Positions 22,932 through 28,839 of a DNA stretch of 28,839 nt are shown here, piece by piece; position 1 is the first letter of the stretch; each line of letters starts with the position of its first letter. This stretch comes from Chloroflexota bacterium. Lineage in GTDB: Bacteria > Chloroflexota > UBA6077 > JACQUR01. The translations under genes and the position numbers were made by a program. Location of the stretch: positions 1 to 28,839 of the forward strand of contig JACQUR010000017.1 of assembly GCA_016210245.1 (NCBI GenBank), given 5' to 3'. Under the pieces are notes generated by a model, which made no database searches, had not been told where the DNA came from, and worked only from the letters and a program-made list of their open reading frames with translations.

Positions 22932-25172
22932 TTAGCGCGCGAGCGCCGTTCTCGTCTCGACCTGTGGGGTCACCAGGTCGCCGTCGCTCAGGTCGGCCAG
23001 GCCGCTGGTGACCACCAACTGGCCCTCGTTCAGCCCGCTGACGATCTCGGCCAGCCGCTCGTTGGCCAGACCCACGCGCACCGGCAGCTTGCGCACGCGG
23101 TTGCCGTCCTCGATCGCCACCACGGTTGCCTGGGCGCCCGTTCCACCCACGAGCGCCTCGCGCGGCACCAGCAGCGCGTTCTGCCTGGCGGCGGTGATGA
23201 TGCTCAGCTTGGCGAACATGCCGGCCCGCAGCTTGCCGTCGCCATCCTGGGGCTCGACGCGCACGCTGGCCGTCCGACTCCTGGCGTCGACCGTGGGCGC
23301 AATGGTCCTGACCGTGCCCGTGAAGGTCTGCGCGGGATAGGCCGCGACCTGCAGGCTCACCGGCTGGCCCTCGACCACCTGGCCCAACTGGGCCTCCTCC
23401 ACGTTGACCACCAGTTCCAGCGCAGGCGGCACCAGGGTGAGCAGCGGCACGCTGGGGCTGGCCAGCGCCCCAGGCGAAACCAGGCGCTCGGCCACCACCC
23501 CATCCACCGGGGCGACCACGCGCGCCTCTTTGATCGCCAGTTGGGCCAGCTCCACCTGCGCCCGTGCCTGCTCCACCGCCGCCTGGGCGGCCTGGAGGTC
23601 GAAGCTGGTGTAGGGGTTGCGGGCCTTCTCCAGTTGCAGGCGCGCCTGCTCCACCACGGCGCGCTGGGCCCGCAGGTCCTGTTCCGTCAACGGATGCGTT
23701 GCCAGCGCCAGTTGCTGCTCGGCCTGCCGCACCGCCGCCTCGGCCTGCTGGATCTCCTCCTCCTGGGGGCCCTCGGCCAGTTGGTCCAGGCGCGCCTGGT
23801 CGCTCTTCAGCCGCTCCCGCGCTGCCACCACCTGGGCCTGGGCCGCCTGGCGCTGCGCCTCCTGCGTCCCGCCCTTGACGGCCACCAGGCGCGCCTCGGC
23901 CACCTTCAGGTTCTCGCGCGCGGCCACGAGCTGGCCCTGCACCTGGGCGCGCTGGGCCTCCACGCCCCCGCTCTTGAGGGCGTCCAGGCGCGCCTTCGCG
24001 CTCTTGAGGTTGGCCTCGGCCTGGTCGAGCTGGGCCTGAAGCTGGGCCTGCGTGGCCGGCGCGCCGCCACGCTGCAGCAGCTCGAGCTGCGCTTGAGCGC
24101 TGGCCAGCGCCTTCTCGGCCGCGACCGCGCCCGCGTTGGCCGCGTCCAGGGCGGCGTTACACAGGTCGGAGTCCAGGCGACTGTCGCCCGACGGCTTGTA
24201 GCAGGGGCCGGCGGTGGTGGCGATGCTCCCGACAGTGAGCGCCACGCGGGTGGAGCGGGCCGACTCCAGGCTCGCCTCGGCTTGCTTGACCGCGGCCTCG
24301 GCCTGGGCGACCTGGGCCGCGAGGGGCGCCTTCGCCTGGTCGAGCGCGGCTCTGGCCGCGGTCCGCTGGGCCAGGGCGGCGTCGTAGGCGCTCTGGGCCG
24401 CCTGCACGTCGGCCGCGCTGGCGCCTGCGAGGTTGGCCAGCGCTGCCTCGGACGCCGCCACCTGGGCCTTCACGCTGTCCACCTGGCTCTGGGCGGCCTG
24501 CAGATCGGCCGACGAGGTGCCGCCCAGGCTGGCCAGCGCCGCCTCGGCCGAGGCCAGGGCGGCCGTGTCGCTGTCCACGGCGCTCTGGGCTGCCTGGCGC
24601 AGGTCGCTGGTGGCGCCCTTGCGGACCAGGGCCAGCCGCGCCGTGGCCATGTCCAGGGCCGCCTGCGCCTGGGCCACCGCCTCCACCCGCCCGCCCTGCT
24701 CCATCAGCTCCAGCCGGGCCTGCTGCGCCTCCAGGGCGGCCTCGGCCATGGCCACGTCCTCGGCCCGCCCGCCGGCCTGCACCTGCGCCAGCCGCGCCTC
24801 GGCCGAGGCCAGGGCCGCCCGCGCCTGGAGCGACTGGATCTCGGCGTTGTCGTGCTCCAGCTCGGCCAGGGTGTCGCCCGCCTTGACGCGGCTGCCCACG
24901 TCCACCGGTAGCTTCTCGATGCGGCCCGAGGCCTTGGGGAACACGGTGACCTGGGCCCGGGCGCGGATGTCACCGCTGTACGAGATGGCTTGCTGGATCT
25001 CGCCGCGCCGCACTGGCTCGGCCGAGACCGAGATGGCCGGGGCCTCGCGCGGCGCAGCGGGGGCCGGCGCTGGCTGGGGCGCGCAGGCCGAGGCGAGCAG
25101 CGCGGTAGCCACGACGCCGCCAAGGACAAGGCCGGCGGGCGAATGGGCGAGGGCTGAGCGGAAGGGAGTCAC
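22932..25172 (-). CDS. RND/HlyD-type periplasmic adaptor lipoprotein with very long coiled-coil region
   Basis: A 746-residue adaptor, about twice the usual 350-420. Lipoprotein signal ends LLASAC (C30). The N-terminal lipoyl half (about 50-108) has FPKASGRIEKLPVDVGSRVKAG-type sequence; the second half and barrel start near 552 (VVAPVDGVV) and end in the membrane-proximal domain. Between lie about 440 residues of Ala/Gln/Glu-rich heptads, broken every 27-33 residues by Gly turns (near 134, 161, 187, 218, 250, 370, 403, 435, 468), with a non-helical centre (305-342) holding C324 and C338. GTG is set by AGGAGG six nt upstream. Its start overlaps the TetR stop (GTGA, 25172-25169), so translation is coupled. 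It should link the RND pump to the envelope. Confidence 0.93.
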   Translation of the reverse strand: MTPFRSALAHSPAGLVLGGVVATALLASACAPQPAPAPAAPREAPAISVSAEPVRRGEIQQAISYSGDIRARAQVTVFPKASGRIEKLPVDVGSRVKAGDTLAELEHDNAEIQSLQARAALASAEARLAQVQAGGRAEDVAMAEAALEAQQARLELMEQGGRVEAVAQAQAALDMATARLALVRKGATSDLRQAAQSAVDSDTAALASAEAALASLGGTSSADLQAAQSQVDSVKAQVAASEAALANLAGASAADVQAAQSAYDAALAQRTAARAALDQAKAPLAAQVAQAEAAVKQAEASLESARSTRVALTVGSIATTAGPCYKPSGDSRLDSDLCNAALDAANAGAVAAEKALASAQAQLELLQRGGAPATQAQLQAQLDQAEANLKSAKARLDALKSGGVEAQRAQVQGQLVAARENLKVAEARLVAVKGGTQEAQRQAAQAQVVAARERLKSDQARLDQLAEGPQEEEIQQAEAAVRQAEQQLALATHPLTEQDLRAQRAVVEQARLQLEKARNPYTSFDLQAAQAAVEQARAQVELAQLAIKEARVVAPVDGVVAERLVSPGALASPSVPLLTLVPPALELVVNVEEAQLGQVVEGQPVSLQVAAYPAQTFTGTVRTIAPTVDARSRTASVRVEPQDGDGKLRAGMFAKLSIITAARQNALLVPREALVGGTGAQATVVAIEDGNRVRKLPVRVGLANERLAEIVSGLNEGQLVVTSGLADLSDGDLVTPQVETRTALAR

Positions 25173-25954
25173 GGGACACCTCCTATTGAGCTGGCAGTTG
25201 ACAGTCGACCTGAGTTGACAGTCGGCAGTTGAGCTGGGTCGGCAGAGGGCAGTTCACTGTCGAACGGCGTACGAGCCACCTGCTGACTGCCGACTGCCGA
25301 CTGCCGACTGCTACTGTCGACTGTCGACTGTCGACTGTCGACTTGCGTGGTGCTCGCCAGGCCGTGGATGACGAAGGAGACGTAGGCCGCCTTGAGCACC
25401 TCTCTGGGAACGGGCTGCACGCCCGTGACGTGGTGGGTCAGGATGCCATCGTTGAGCGCCATCACCAGCTCCGCCGCGGCCGCCAGGTCGATGTCGGGTC
25501 GTAGCTCGCCGCTCCGTTGCGCCTCGGCCATCAACCAGTGGAGGAACTCGCGGATCGCCTCGCACTGCCTGGCGCGCTGGACCTGCAGCCGCTCCGACTT
25601 CGACGCCTCGCTCCAGAACTCCAGGCTCACCCGCGCCGAGGGCTCCAGCTCGTCGGAGAGCAGGTCGAACAGCAGGTCGGCCGCCTCCTGGGTCTTGTCG
25701 GCGATCGGGCCGGGGCGCTGGTAGAGGCGCTTCAGGTTGTCCAGGATCTGGCCGGTGCGCAGGTCAGCCAGGGCGAGGAACAGGTCCTCCTTGGACGGGT
25801 AGTAGGTGTAGATGGCGCCGACCGAGAGGCCGCTCTCGCGCACGAGGTCGTCCATCGAGGTGGCGCGGTAGCCGTGGCGCGCGAAGCAGGCCAGCGCCGC
25901 GGCGAGGATCTGCTCGCGCCGCCGCTGCTCGTGCGCCGGAGTGACCTTGGGCAT
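25169..25954 (-). CDS. TetR/AcrR-family transcriptional regulator with repeat-derived C-terminal extension
   Basis: A 261-residue regulator. The N-terminal helix-turn-helix (about 12-60) is typical: RREQILAAALACFARHGY, then TSMDDLVRESGLSVGAIYTYYPSKEDLF (read in two pieces). The ligand-binding helical domain runs to about 203, the normal end of the family. The last 58 residues (VDSRQSTVDSSSRQSAV onward) are encoded by GACTGYC heptamer repeats and adjoining intergenic-like DNA, and are Ser/Thr/Gln/Pro-rich with no helix pattern. It precedes the adaptor and pump genes and probably represses them; a near-palindrome overlaps its own predicted start site. The ATG at 25954 is used because MPKVTPAHEQ precedes the domain as expected. 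Confidence 0.93.
   Translation of the reverse strand: MPKVTPAHEQRRREQILAAALACFARHGYRATSMDDLVRESGLSVGAIYTYYPSKEDLFLALADLRTGQILDNLKRLYQRPGPIADKTQEAADLLFDLLSDELEPSARVSLEFWSEASKSERLQVQRARQCEAIREFLHWLMAEAQRSGELRPDIDLAAAAELVMALNDGILTHHVTGVQPVPREVLKAAYVSFVIHGLASTTQVDSRQSTVDSSSRQSAVGSQQVARTPFDSELPSADPAQLPTVNSGRLSTASSIGGVP
25179..25184 (-). promoter_or_regulatory. Shine-Dalgarno site of the adaptor gene, inside tetR
   Basis: On the - strand AGGAGG (25184-25179) lies 6 nt before the GTG at 25172. It sits within the last codons of tetR, consistent with coupled translation. Confidence 0.8.
25285..25346. repeat. GACTGCC/GACTGTC heptamer array inside the tetR 3' end
   Basis: Three GACTGCC units and a GACTGCT (25285-25312) pass into an array of GACTGTC units (25319-25339) and a decayed unit. 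Related single units occur at 25190-25235. The array is read in frame as the Ser/Val/Asp/Gln-rich tail of the TetR protein. Confidence 0.85.
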
Positions 25955-25975
25955 GGCTGCTCCTCAGTCCTGGGT

Positions 25976-26045
25976 GCTCAGTAGGGGCGGACCCCCGTGT
26001 CCGCCCAGGGGCTCAGTAGGGGCGGACCCCCGTGTCCGCCCAGGG
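25976..26045. repeat. 35-bp tandem duplication, each copy a REP-like hairpin
   Basis: 25976-26010 and 26011-26045 are identical. Each contains GTAGGGGCGGAC followed by GTCCGCCC, giving an 8-bp stem (GGGCGGAC/GTCCGCCC) with a CCCCGT loop. The pair lies in the predicted 5' leader of the tetR transcript, between the promoter (26091-26119) and the ATG at 25954. Confidence 0.88.
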
Positions 26046-26069
26046 GCTGGGACAACCAGGTTGGGAAAG

Positions 26070-26087
26070 AAAACGAGCGTTCGTTTT
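26070..26087. promoter_or_regulatory. 18-bp near-palindrome, candidate TetR operator
   Basis: AAAACGAGCGTTCGTTTT is symmetric at 8 of 9 base pairs. It begins 3 nt after the -10 box of the leftward promoter, so a bound repressor would cover the transcription start. TetR-family sites of 16-20 bp commonly sit like this upstream of their own gene. Confidence 0.72.
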
Positions 26088-26090
26088 AGG

Positions 26091-26119
26091 AGTGTAGCAC
26101 GCGCTTCGCGCCGTGCCAA
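26091..26119 (-). promoter_or_regulatory. promoter of the tetR-adaptor-RND operon
   Basis: Read leftward, -35 TTGGCA (26119-26114), a 17-nt spacer, and -10 TACACT (26096-26091). The predicted start is near 26084, inside the candidate operator, giving a leader of about 130 nt. Confidence 0.68.
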
Positions 26120-26223
26120 GGCCTCGTCCAGTGCTGAGTGCTGCGTCACCAGGGATGGGCAACATGGCGAGGGTACGCCAGGGCTGCTCGTTCCTTAGAC
26201 GCGCCGGGGGGCGAAGGAGTTGC

Positions 26224-26337
26224 GTGCTGGACACGTCGCTGGCGGAGATCGGCATCGCCGGCGTCGCCATCGGCGCGGCCTTCGCCGGGCTGCGCCCGGT
26301 GGCCGAGTTCCAGTTCGCCGACTACATCCACCCCGGA
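26224..26337 (+). pseudogene. fragment of a 2-oxoacid/pyruvate dehydrogenase E1 beta gene
   Basis: In this frame 38 codons read VLDTSLAEIGIAGVAIGAAF and then AGLRPVAEFQFADYIHP. This is the conserved N-terminal region of E1-beta (transketolase-like) subunits, where DTPLAE-x-GI and EIQFADF are family hallmarks. Before it the sequence is unrelated, and after it the match stops, so it is a remnant of a gene that is otherwise absent. It lies among repeats, suggesting a rearrangement scar. A functional small protein is unlikely. Confidence 0.7.
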
Positions 26338-26425
26338 GATCCCGGACCTGCGCACGCTGCTGCCCCTCGACGGAGTGGGCAGGTTGGTCGGTGGCGCTGC
26401 CGGAGGTGCTGAGAGTCAGGCCGCT

Positions 26426-26579
26426 CCGGTTGGTAGGGGCAGACGGCCCTGTCTGCCCGCCGCCCCGAGGGCGGCAGAGGGTGCGCGGGCTGGGAGGTCG
26501 TTCCTGCCCCCGCTGCTCCGCCACGCTTTGCCGCGCTCTGCGCGGCGGGCAGACAGGGCCGTCTGCCCCTACCAACCGG
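26426..26579. repeat. perfect 38-bp inverted repeat with 78-nt centre, arms built from REP-like hairpins
   Basis: 26426-26463 and 26542-26579 are exact reverse complements over 38 nt. Each arm holds its own smaller hairpin, GGGCAGAC with GTCTGCCC, and the GTAGGGGC / GCCCCTAC ends also seen at 25981 and 26691. The 154-bp unit has no gene and resembles a small non-autonomous palindromic element; flanking target duplications are not evident. Confidence 0.85.
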
Positions 26580-26672
26580 GGCGGGGGTGGGCCGGGGGCG
26601 CTTGGCCGCGCCCTCCGGAGGGGGCAACAGCCCCAAAGCAGGCGGCCACAGGAGAAGGTGCCCACTCCCATC

Positions 26673-26725
26673 GGCAGGCCCCCGTGCCTGCCCCTACGGG
26701 GATGGGTTACGGCGTTGCCCCTACG
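26673..26725. repeat. two further REP-like units at the end of the HEPN gene
   Basis: GGCAGGC/GCCTGCC stem (26673-26692) is followed by CCTAC. A second GCCCCTAC end lies at 26717-26724, within the last codons of the HEPN gene, whose TAA (26707-26709) lies between the two units. Confidence 0.75.
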
Positions 26726-27129
26726 TCGAAGCCATGACCCTCCAGGTCGCGGAGCACCGATTCCCAGACCGCCCGCGCCTGGTTCGCGGCGTTCCGCGCA
26801 TCAGCTTCGGTTGGGTCCGGCCAGTCGCCTGGGTAACGGGCCTCGACAGCCCACTCGGTCAAGCCCGCAAGGTCAGGGTGCTCTTGCTTGAGGTGCCAGC
26901 CAGTCGGCACCAGGTCGCGAAGGGTGTCCAGGTCGTGGCGGAAAGGGAATTCCACTCGCGAGTAAACCAGGACGGCCTTCAGCGCCTTCTCGGCGGCCTG
27001 CTGCGCCAGAAAGCACGCATGGCGCGGGGCCGCGTCAGGACTGCCGACCAGCGCCTCGGCCGCCGCCAGATCCTCGCAGGCGTAACGCAGCCAGCGCCGC
27101 ACCTCCGCCATCAGCTCACTGGCGCTCAT
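26707..27129 (-). CDS. HEPN-domain protein (HepT-like toxin candidate)
   Basis: A 140-residue HEPN protein starting at ATG 27129, where AAGGTG lies upstream (the frame also opens at 27147). Four-helix features are visible: WLRYACEDLAAAEAL, the hallmark FLAQQAAEKALKAVLV, and RVEFPFRHDLDTL, which supplies an R-x6-H arrangement near the R-x4-6-H RNase motif. Residues 100-130 (WAVEARYPGDWPDPTEADA and after) fit the C-terminal helix pair. It overlaps the nucleotidyltransferase gene by 14 nt, the usual MNT/HEPN pairing in which HEPN is a ribonuclease toxin and the partner neutralises it. The last residues (VGATP) are encoded by a REP-like repeat, so the original end may differ. Confidence 0.87.
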   Translation of the reverse strand: MSASELMAEVRRWLRYACEDLAAAEALVGSPDAAPRHACFLAQQAAEKALKAVLVYSRVEFPFRHDLDTLRDLVPTGWHLKQEHPDLAGLTEWAVEARYPGDWPDPTEADARNAANQARAVWESVLRDLEGHGFDVGATP

Positions 27130-27433
27130 AGAGCACCTTGCCCTCACGCAGGGCTGGTCGTAGCACCGTACCGATCAGGTCGCCCCGCCGGGCGATCTCC
27201 TCAGGAGTCGTGACGACTACGTCCTTAGCTACTGGAAAACCAGCCAGCGCTCGCCTTATCTCGACCGTAGCCCGGCGCTTATCCTCCACCTGCGGCAGGA
27301 CAACCAGCAGGTCCACGTCGCTGTGCGGCCCGGCCTGGCCGCGCGCGTGCGAGCCGAACAGGATCACCCGCAGCGGGTGGAAGCGGCGCACGATGCGATC
27401 GGCCATCTCGGCAATCAACTCTGCGGTGGCCAT
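27116..27433 (-). CDS. MNT-type minimal nucleotidyltransferase (MntA-like antitoxin candidate)
   Basis: A 105-residue protein. The nucleotidyltransferase motif is exact: G27-S28-x10-D39-x-D41 (GSHARGQAGPHSDVDLLVV), with a probable third carboxylate at D71 (AKDVVV). Length and layout match MntA proteins, which can add AMP to their HEPN partner. It lies upstream of and overlaps the HEPN gene, in the order expected of the pair. Just before the ATG are a TATACT-like -10 and an inverted repeat CTCAAC/GTTGAG that could serve autoregulation. Codon use resembles its neighbours, so there is no sign of recent transfer beyond the repeat-rich setting. Confidence 0.9.
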   Translation of the reverse strand: MATAELIAEMADRIVRRFHPLRVILFGSHARGQAGPHSDVDLLVVLPQVEDKRRATVEIRRALAGFPVAKDVVVTTPEEIARRGDLIGTVLRPALREGKVLYERQ

Positions 27434-27745
27434 GTCTCAACCGTCTCCCGTTGAGAGTATACGACACTCCCGGTTCTGGCGGCCTACTGTGCGCTGAGTG
27501 CTGAGTTCCAAGCGAGGAGGCCGTCATCCCAAACCCGGCGCGCCTGGCAGCCTGCCGAGTGCTGAGTTGTCGTGGGCGCGCAGAGGGTATGCGCTCTCCC
27601 TATCAAGGCAGGCATTGCTGGCCTAGTCGGCAAACTGTAACAGGCCTGTTACAAGCCGAACGGATTCGTACATGGAACTGTAACGCCCGCAGCGGCATAC
27701 ATAAAGAACGTAGGTGGGGAAGTTTTTCCTGCCGAGGAGGACGCT
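27434..27745. other. 312-nt divergent intergenic region between the MNT/HEPN pair and the cupredoxin gene
   Basis: It holds a leftward -10 candidate TATACT (27461-27456; no good -35), an inverted repeat CTCAAC-8 nt-GTTGAG (27436-27455), CTGAGTG-type heptamers (27494-27507 and 27562-27568), and an 18-bp palindrome (27636-27653). No open frame there is credible. I cannot place a rightward -35/-10 pair with confidence. Confidence 0.55.
27636..27653. promoter_or_regulatory. perfect 18-bp palindrome, candidate operator of the cupredoxin gene
   Basis: TGTAACAGGCCTGTTACA is fully symmetric. The 9-mer AACTGTAAC spanning its left arm (27633-27641) recurs at 27676-27684, 43 bp on, about four helical turns, as a possible second half-site. 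It lies 93 nt before the ATG. The regulator is unknown. Confidence 0.65.
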
Positions 27746-28510
27746 ATGAACAAGCGAGGATGGCTAGGGTCCCTTGCAGCCACTGTTCCCATGGTCTTGC
27801 TGTTTGCTTGCGCTGCTCCTGCATCTGCTCCTGTCCCTGCACCGAGAGAGATCAAGATCATGCTCCCTGGGACAGCTTTTGTGCCCAGTGACATCACCGT
27901 CCAGCCTGGGGAGCGCATCCGGCTGGTGCTGGAGGGCAAGGAGTTGCCTCACACCTTCGTCGTCGAAGGCCTGGAGCACCTCATTGAAATCGCCGTTGAC
28001 AAGGAGCAAACGGTGACCCGGGACATTACCATTCCGGCCGGGGTAGAAGGGACGTTCACCCTCTACTGCGGTCCGCACCGGGTGAGTGGGATGGTGGGGA
28101 CGTTCACTGTGGGCAAGCCCTCCCTGGAGCCGCACCTGGAGGTCTATCTGTACACGGGTGGGCCGGAGCTGATCCTTCCGCTCGTAATCACAGACAAGCC
28201 AGGCTGGGTTGTCATTCATCCTGTAGCCACAGGCAGGGCTGTTACCGCCAGGGACCTGGGGAGGGTCCAGATTGAACCAGGCGTGCATCGGAACGTACGC
28301 GTGCCTCTTACGACTTTGCCCGTGAGCGAAGAGCCCTTGCACGCTATCCTCCACTACGACAATCCTGCCGATGGGCAGTTCACCGATGCTTCGGGCAAGC
28401 CTGATGACCCGCCGGTCTACCAGACGCTGCCGGTGCGCGACAAGGGCCTGCGGGTAGGAAAGCAAACCCTGGTGCGCCTGCCCACTCCTGTCCCCACACC
28501 AAAGCCCTAA
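27746..28510 (+). CDS. cupredoxin-domain lipoprotein with DUF7282-like C-terminal domain
   Basis: A 254-residue exported protein. The signal ends in a possible lipobox (LLFAC, C22) followed by an Ala/Pro spacer. The first domain (about 35-123) is a cupredoxin with a full type 1 copper set: H69 (PHTF), C108, H111 and M116 in YCGPHRVSGM. It is likely to bind copper and carry electrons or buffer the metal outside the cell. The second domain (about 130-243) matches the DUF7282 pattern: GWVVIHP, EPGVHRNVRVPL, and LHAILHYDNPADGQF then DDPPV. The Pro-rich tail is short. GAGGAGG (27735-27741) supports the ATG. It appears to be a single-gene unit behind a palindromic site and followed by a hairpin. 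The fusion partner's role is unknown. Confidence 0.92.
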   Translation: MNKRGWLGSLAATVPMVLLFACAAPASAPVPAPREIKIMLPGTAFVPSDITVQPGERIRLVLEGKELPHTFVVEGLEHLIEIAVDKEQTVTRDITIPAGVEGTFTLYCGPHRVSGMVGTFTVGKPSLEPHLEVYLYTGGPELILPLVITDKPGWVVIHPVATGRAVTARDLGRVQIEPGVHRNVRVPLTTLPVSEEPLHAILHYDNPADGQFTDASGKPDDPPVYQTLPVRDKGLRVGKQTLVRLPTPVPTPKP

Positions 28511-28540
28511 CGCCTGGAATCACCGGGGGCCCCGCCTGAA

Positions 28541-28562
28541 GGGGTAGGAGTAAGACTACCCC
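28541..28562 (+). terminator. hairpin downstream of the cupredoxin gene
   Basis: GGGGTAG (28541-28547) pairs with CTACCCC (28556-28562) over an 8-nt loop, 31 nt after the stop. There is no T-run, so it is a moderate candidate terminator. Confidence 0.5.
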
Positions 28563-28566
28563 ACAG

Positions 28567-28839
28567 GGTGTTGCGCGGCCTGTTCTCCGTGCCGAGGCTG
28601 TCCTGCTAGCTGGGCTCGGGCGGTCCTGCAACCGAAGGGCAACCCCACCGGGCCGGCGATGCTGGCCGCTCGGCGACCCGACAACCAGGAGGGACCGGGG
28701 AGAAGAGCCGGGCGGGTGTGACCAGTTTCAGTGCCGGCGGTCGCTGAGCCGTAGGGGGCGACGGCTCTGTATTGGTAACAAGTTAAGGTTCCGCGGGGAA
28801 TGTCAAGTATTGAAATCGGCCCACCGGGCCCCTCCGGAG
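28567..28839 (+). other. gene-free, structure-rich stretch at the window edge; possible ncRNA or start of a larger RNA element
   Basis: No coding frame is supported. Several nested pairings can be drawn: GGCTC (28613-28617) with GAGCC (28705-28709), CGGTCC (28621-28626) with GGACCG (28692-28697), a GGCCGGC-GAT-GCTGGCC hairpin (28651-28667), and GAGCCGT (28746-28752) with ACGGCTC (28761-28767). The nested order suggests a folded RNA such as a ribozyme, riboswitch or the 5' part of a group II intron, but I could not match it to any family. High GC raises chance pairing, so this stays tentative. Confidence 0.3.

Noticed and set aside
22809..24911. 700-codon open frame on the + strand opposite the adaptor
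   Set aside because: It is the antisense of repetitive Ala/Gln codons of the adaptor and starts inside intergenic repeats.
25285..25346. CRISPR-like array in the heptamer region
   Set aside because: The period is 7 bp with no unique spacers and no cas genes nearby.
26338..26412. Continuation of the E1-beta fragment in another frame
   Set aside because: The frame after the fragment (IPDLRTLLPLDGVGRLVG) does not resemble the next conserved part of E1-beta, so a simple frameshift is not supported.
28567..28839. Cobalamin riboswitch, glycine riboswitch, RNase P RNA or tmRNA
   Set aside because: Isolated short matches (CCGAAGGGCAA, CGACCCGAC) occur, but the ordered conserved elements of these families are missing on both strands.

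Overview
This window is high-GC (roughly two thirds by eye), gene-dense, and often uses GTG starts. Eukaryote-like Ser/Thr kinase, PP2C phosphatase, FHA and von Willebrand A (vWA) proteins occur beside lipoproteins, a divergent InlB-type protein, a DNRLRE protein and a cupredoxin. Intergenic DNA carries heptamer tandem repeats and REP-like hairpins. Together this suggests a Chloroflexota-type bacterium. That placement is inferred from gene content and style; no rRNA or other marker gene is present.

Region 1 (1-10537, + strand) is a phosphorylation-signalling island. It holds a partial FHA protein, a small FHA protein, a membrane/zinc-ribbon/FHA protein, a PP2C phosphatase, a secreted vWA/TM/zinc-ribbon/FHA protein, and a transmembrane Ser/Thr kinase with an extracytoplasmic domain. 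After a 348-nt gap come an M23-like/vWA/TM/FHA fusion and a second PP2C phosphatase with an extracytoplasmic tail. Kinase and phosphatases would write and erase phosphothreonine in the cytoplasm and FHA domains would read it. The vWA, M23-like and kinase ectodomains lie outside the membrane.

Region 2 (10538-19464, + strand) is a surface-structure block. A clear promoter (TTGACA, 17 bp, TAGGAT) drives a 2031-aa lipoprotein with a FecR-like domain, a short collagen-like stretch, phage-tail-fibre-like repeats and seventeen 39-residue repeats. An InlB-repeat-like membrane protein and a DNRLRE lipoprotein follow. A perfect hairpin ends the block and also serves the converging operon.

Region 3 (19472-26119, - strand) is an efflux operon: TetR regulator, a very long HlyD-type adaptor lipoprotein, and an HAE1/AcrB-type RND pump. 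A promoter (TTGGCA, 17 bp, TACACT) with an 18-bp near-palindrome over the expected start site lies upstream of tetR. tetR and the adaptor overlap by GTGA, and the tetR 3' end runs through intergenic heptamer repeats.

Region 4 (25955-28839) is accessory DNA. It contains tandem and inverted REP-like repeats, a fragment of a dehydrogenase E1-beta gene, an MNT/HEPN toxin-antitoxin-type pair (-), a cupredoxin lipoprotein (+) behind an 18-bp perfect palindrome, and a gene-free structured stretch that runs off the window.

The best candidate for an undescribed system is regions 1 and 2 together: a membrane phospho-signalling module with a wall-hydrolase-like/vWA sensor next to a giant repetitive surface fibre and two accessory surface proteins. 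The functional link is inferred from adjacency and shared orientation only.
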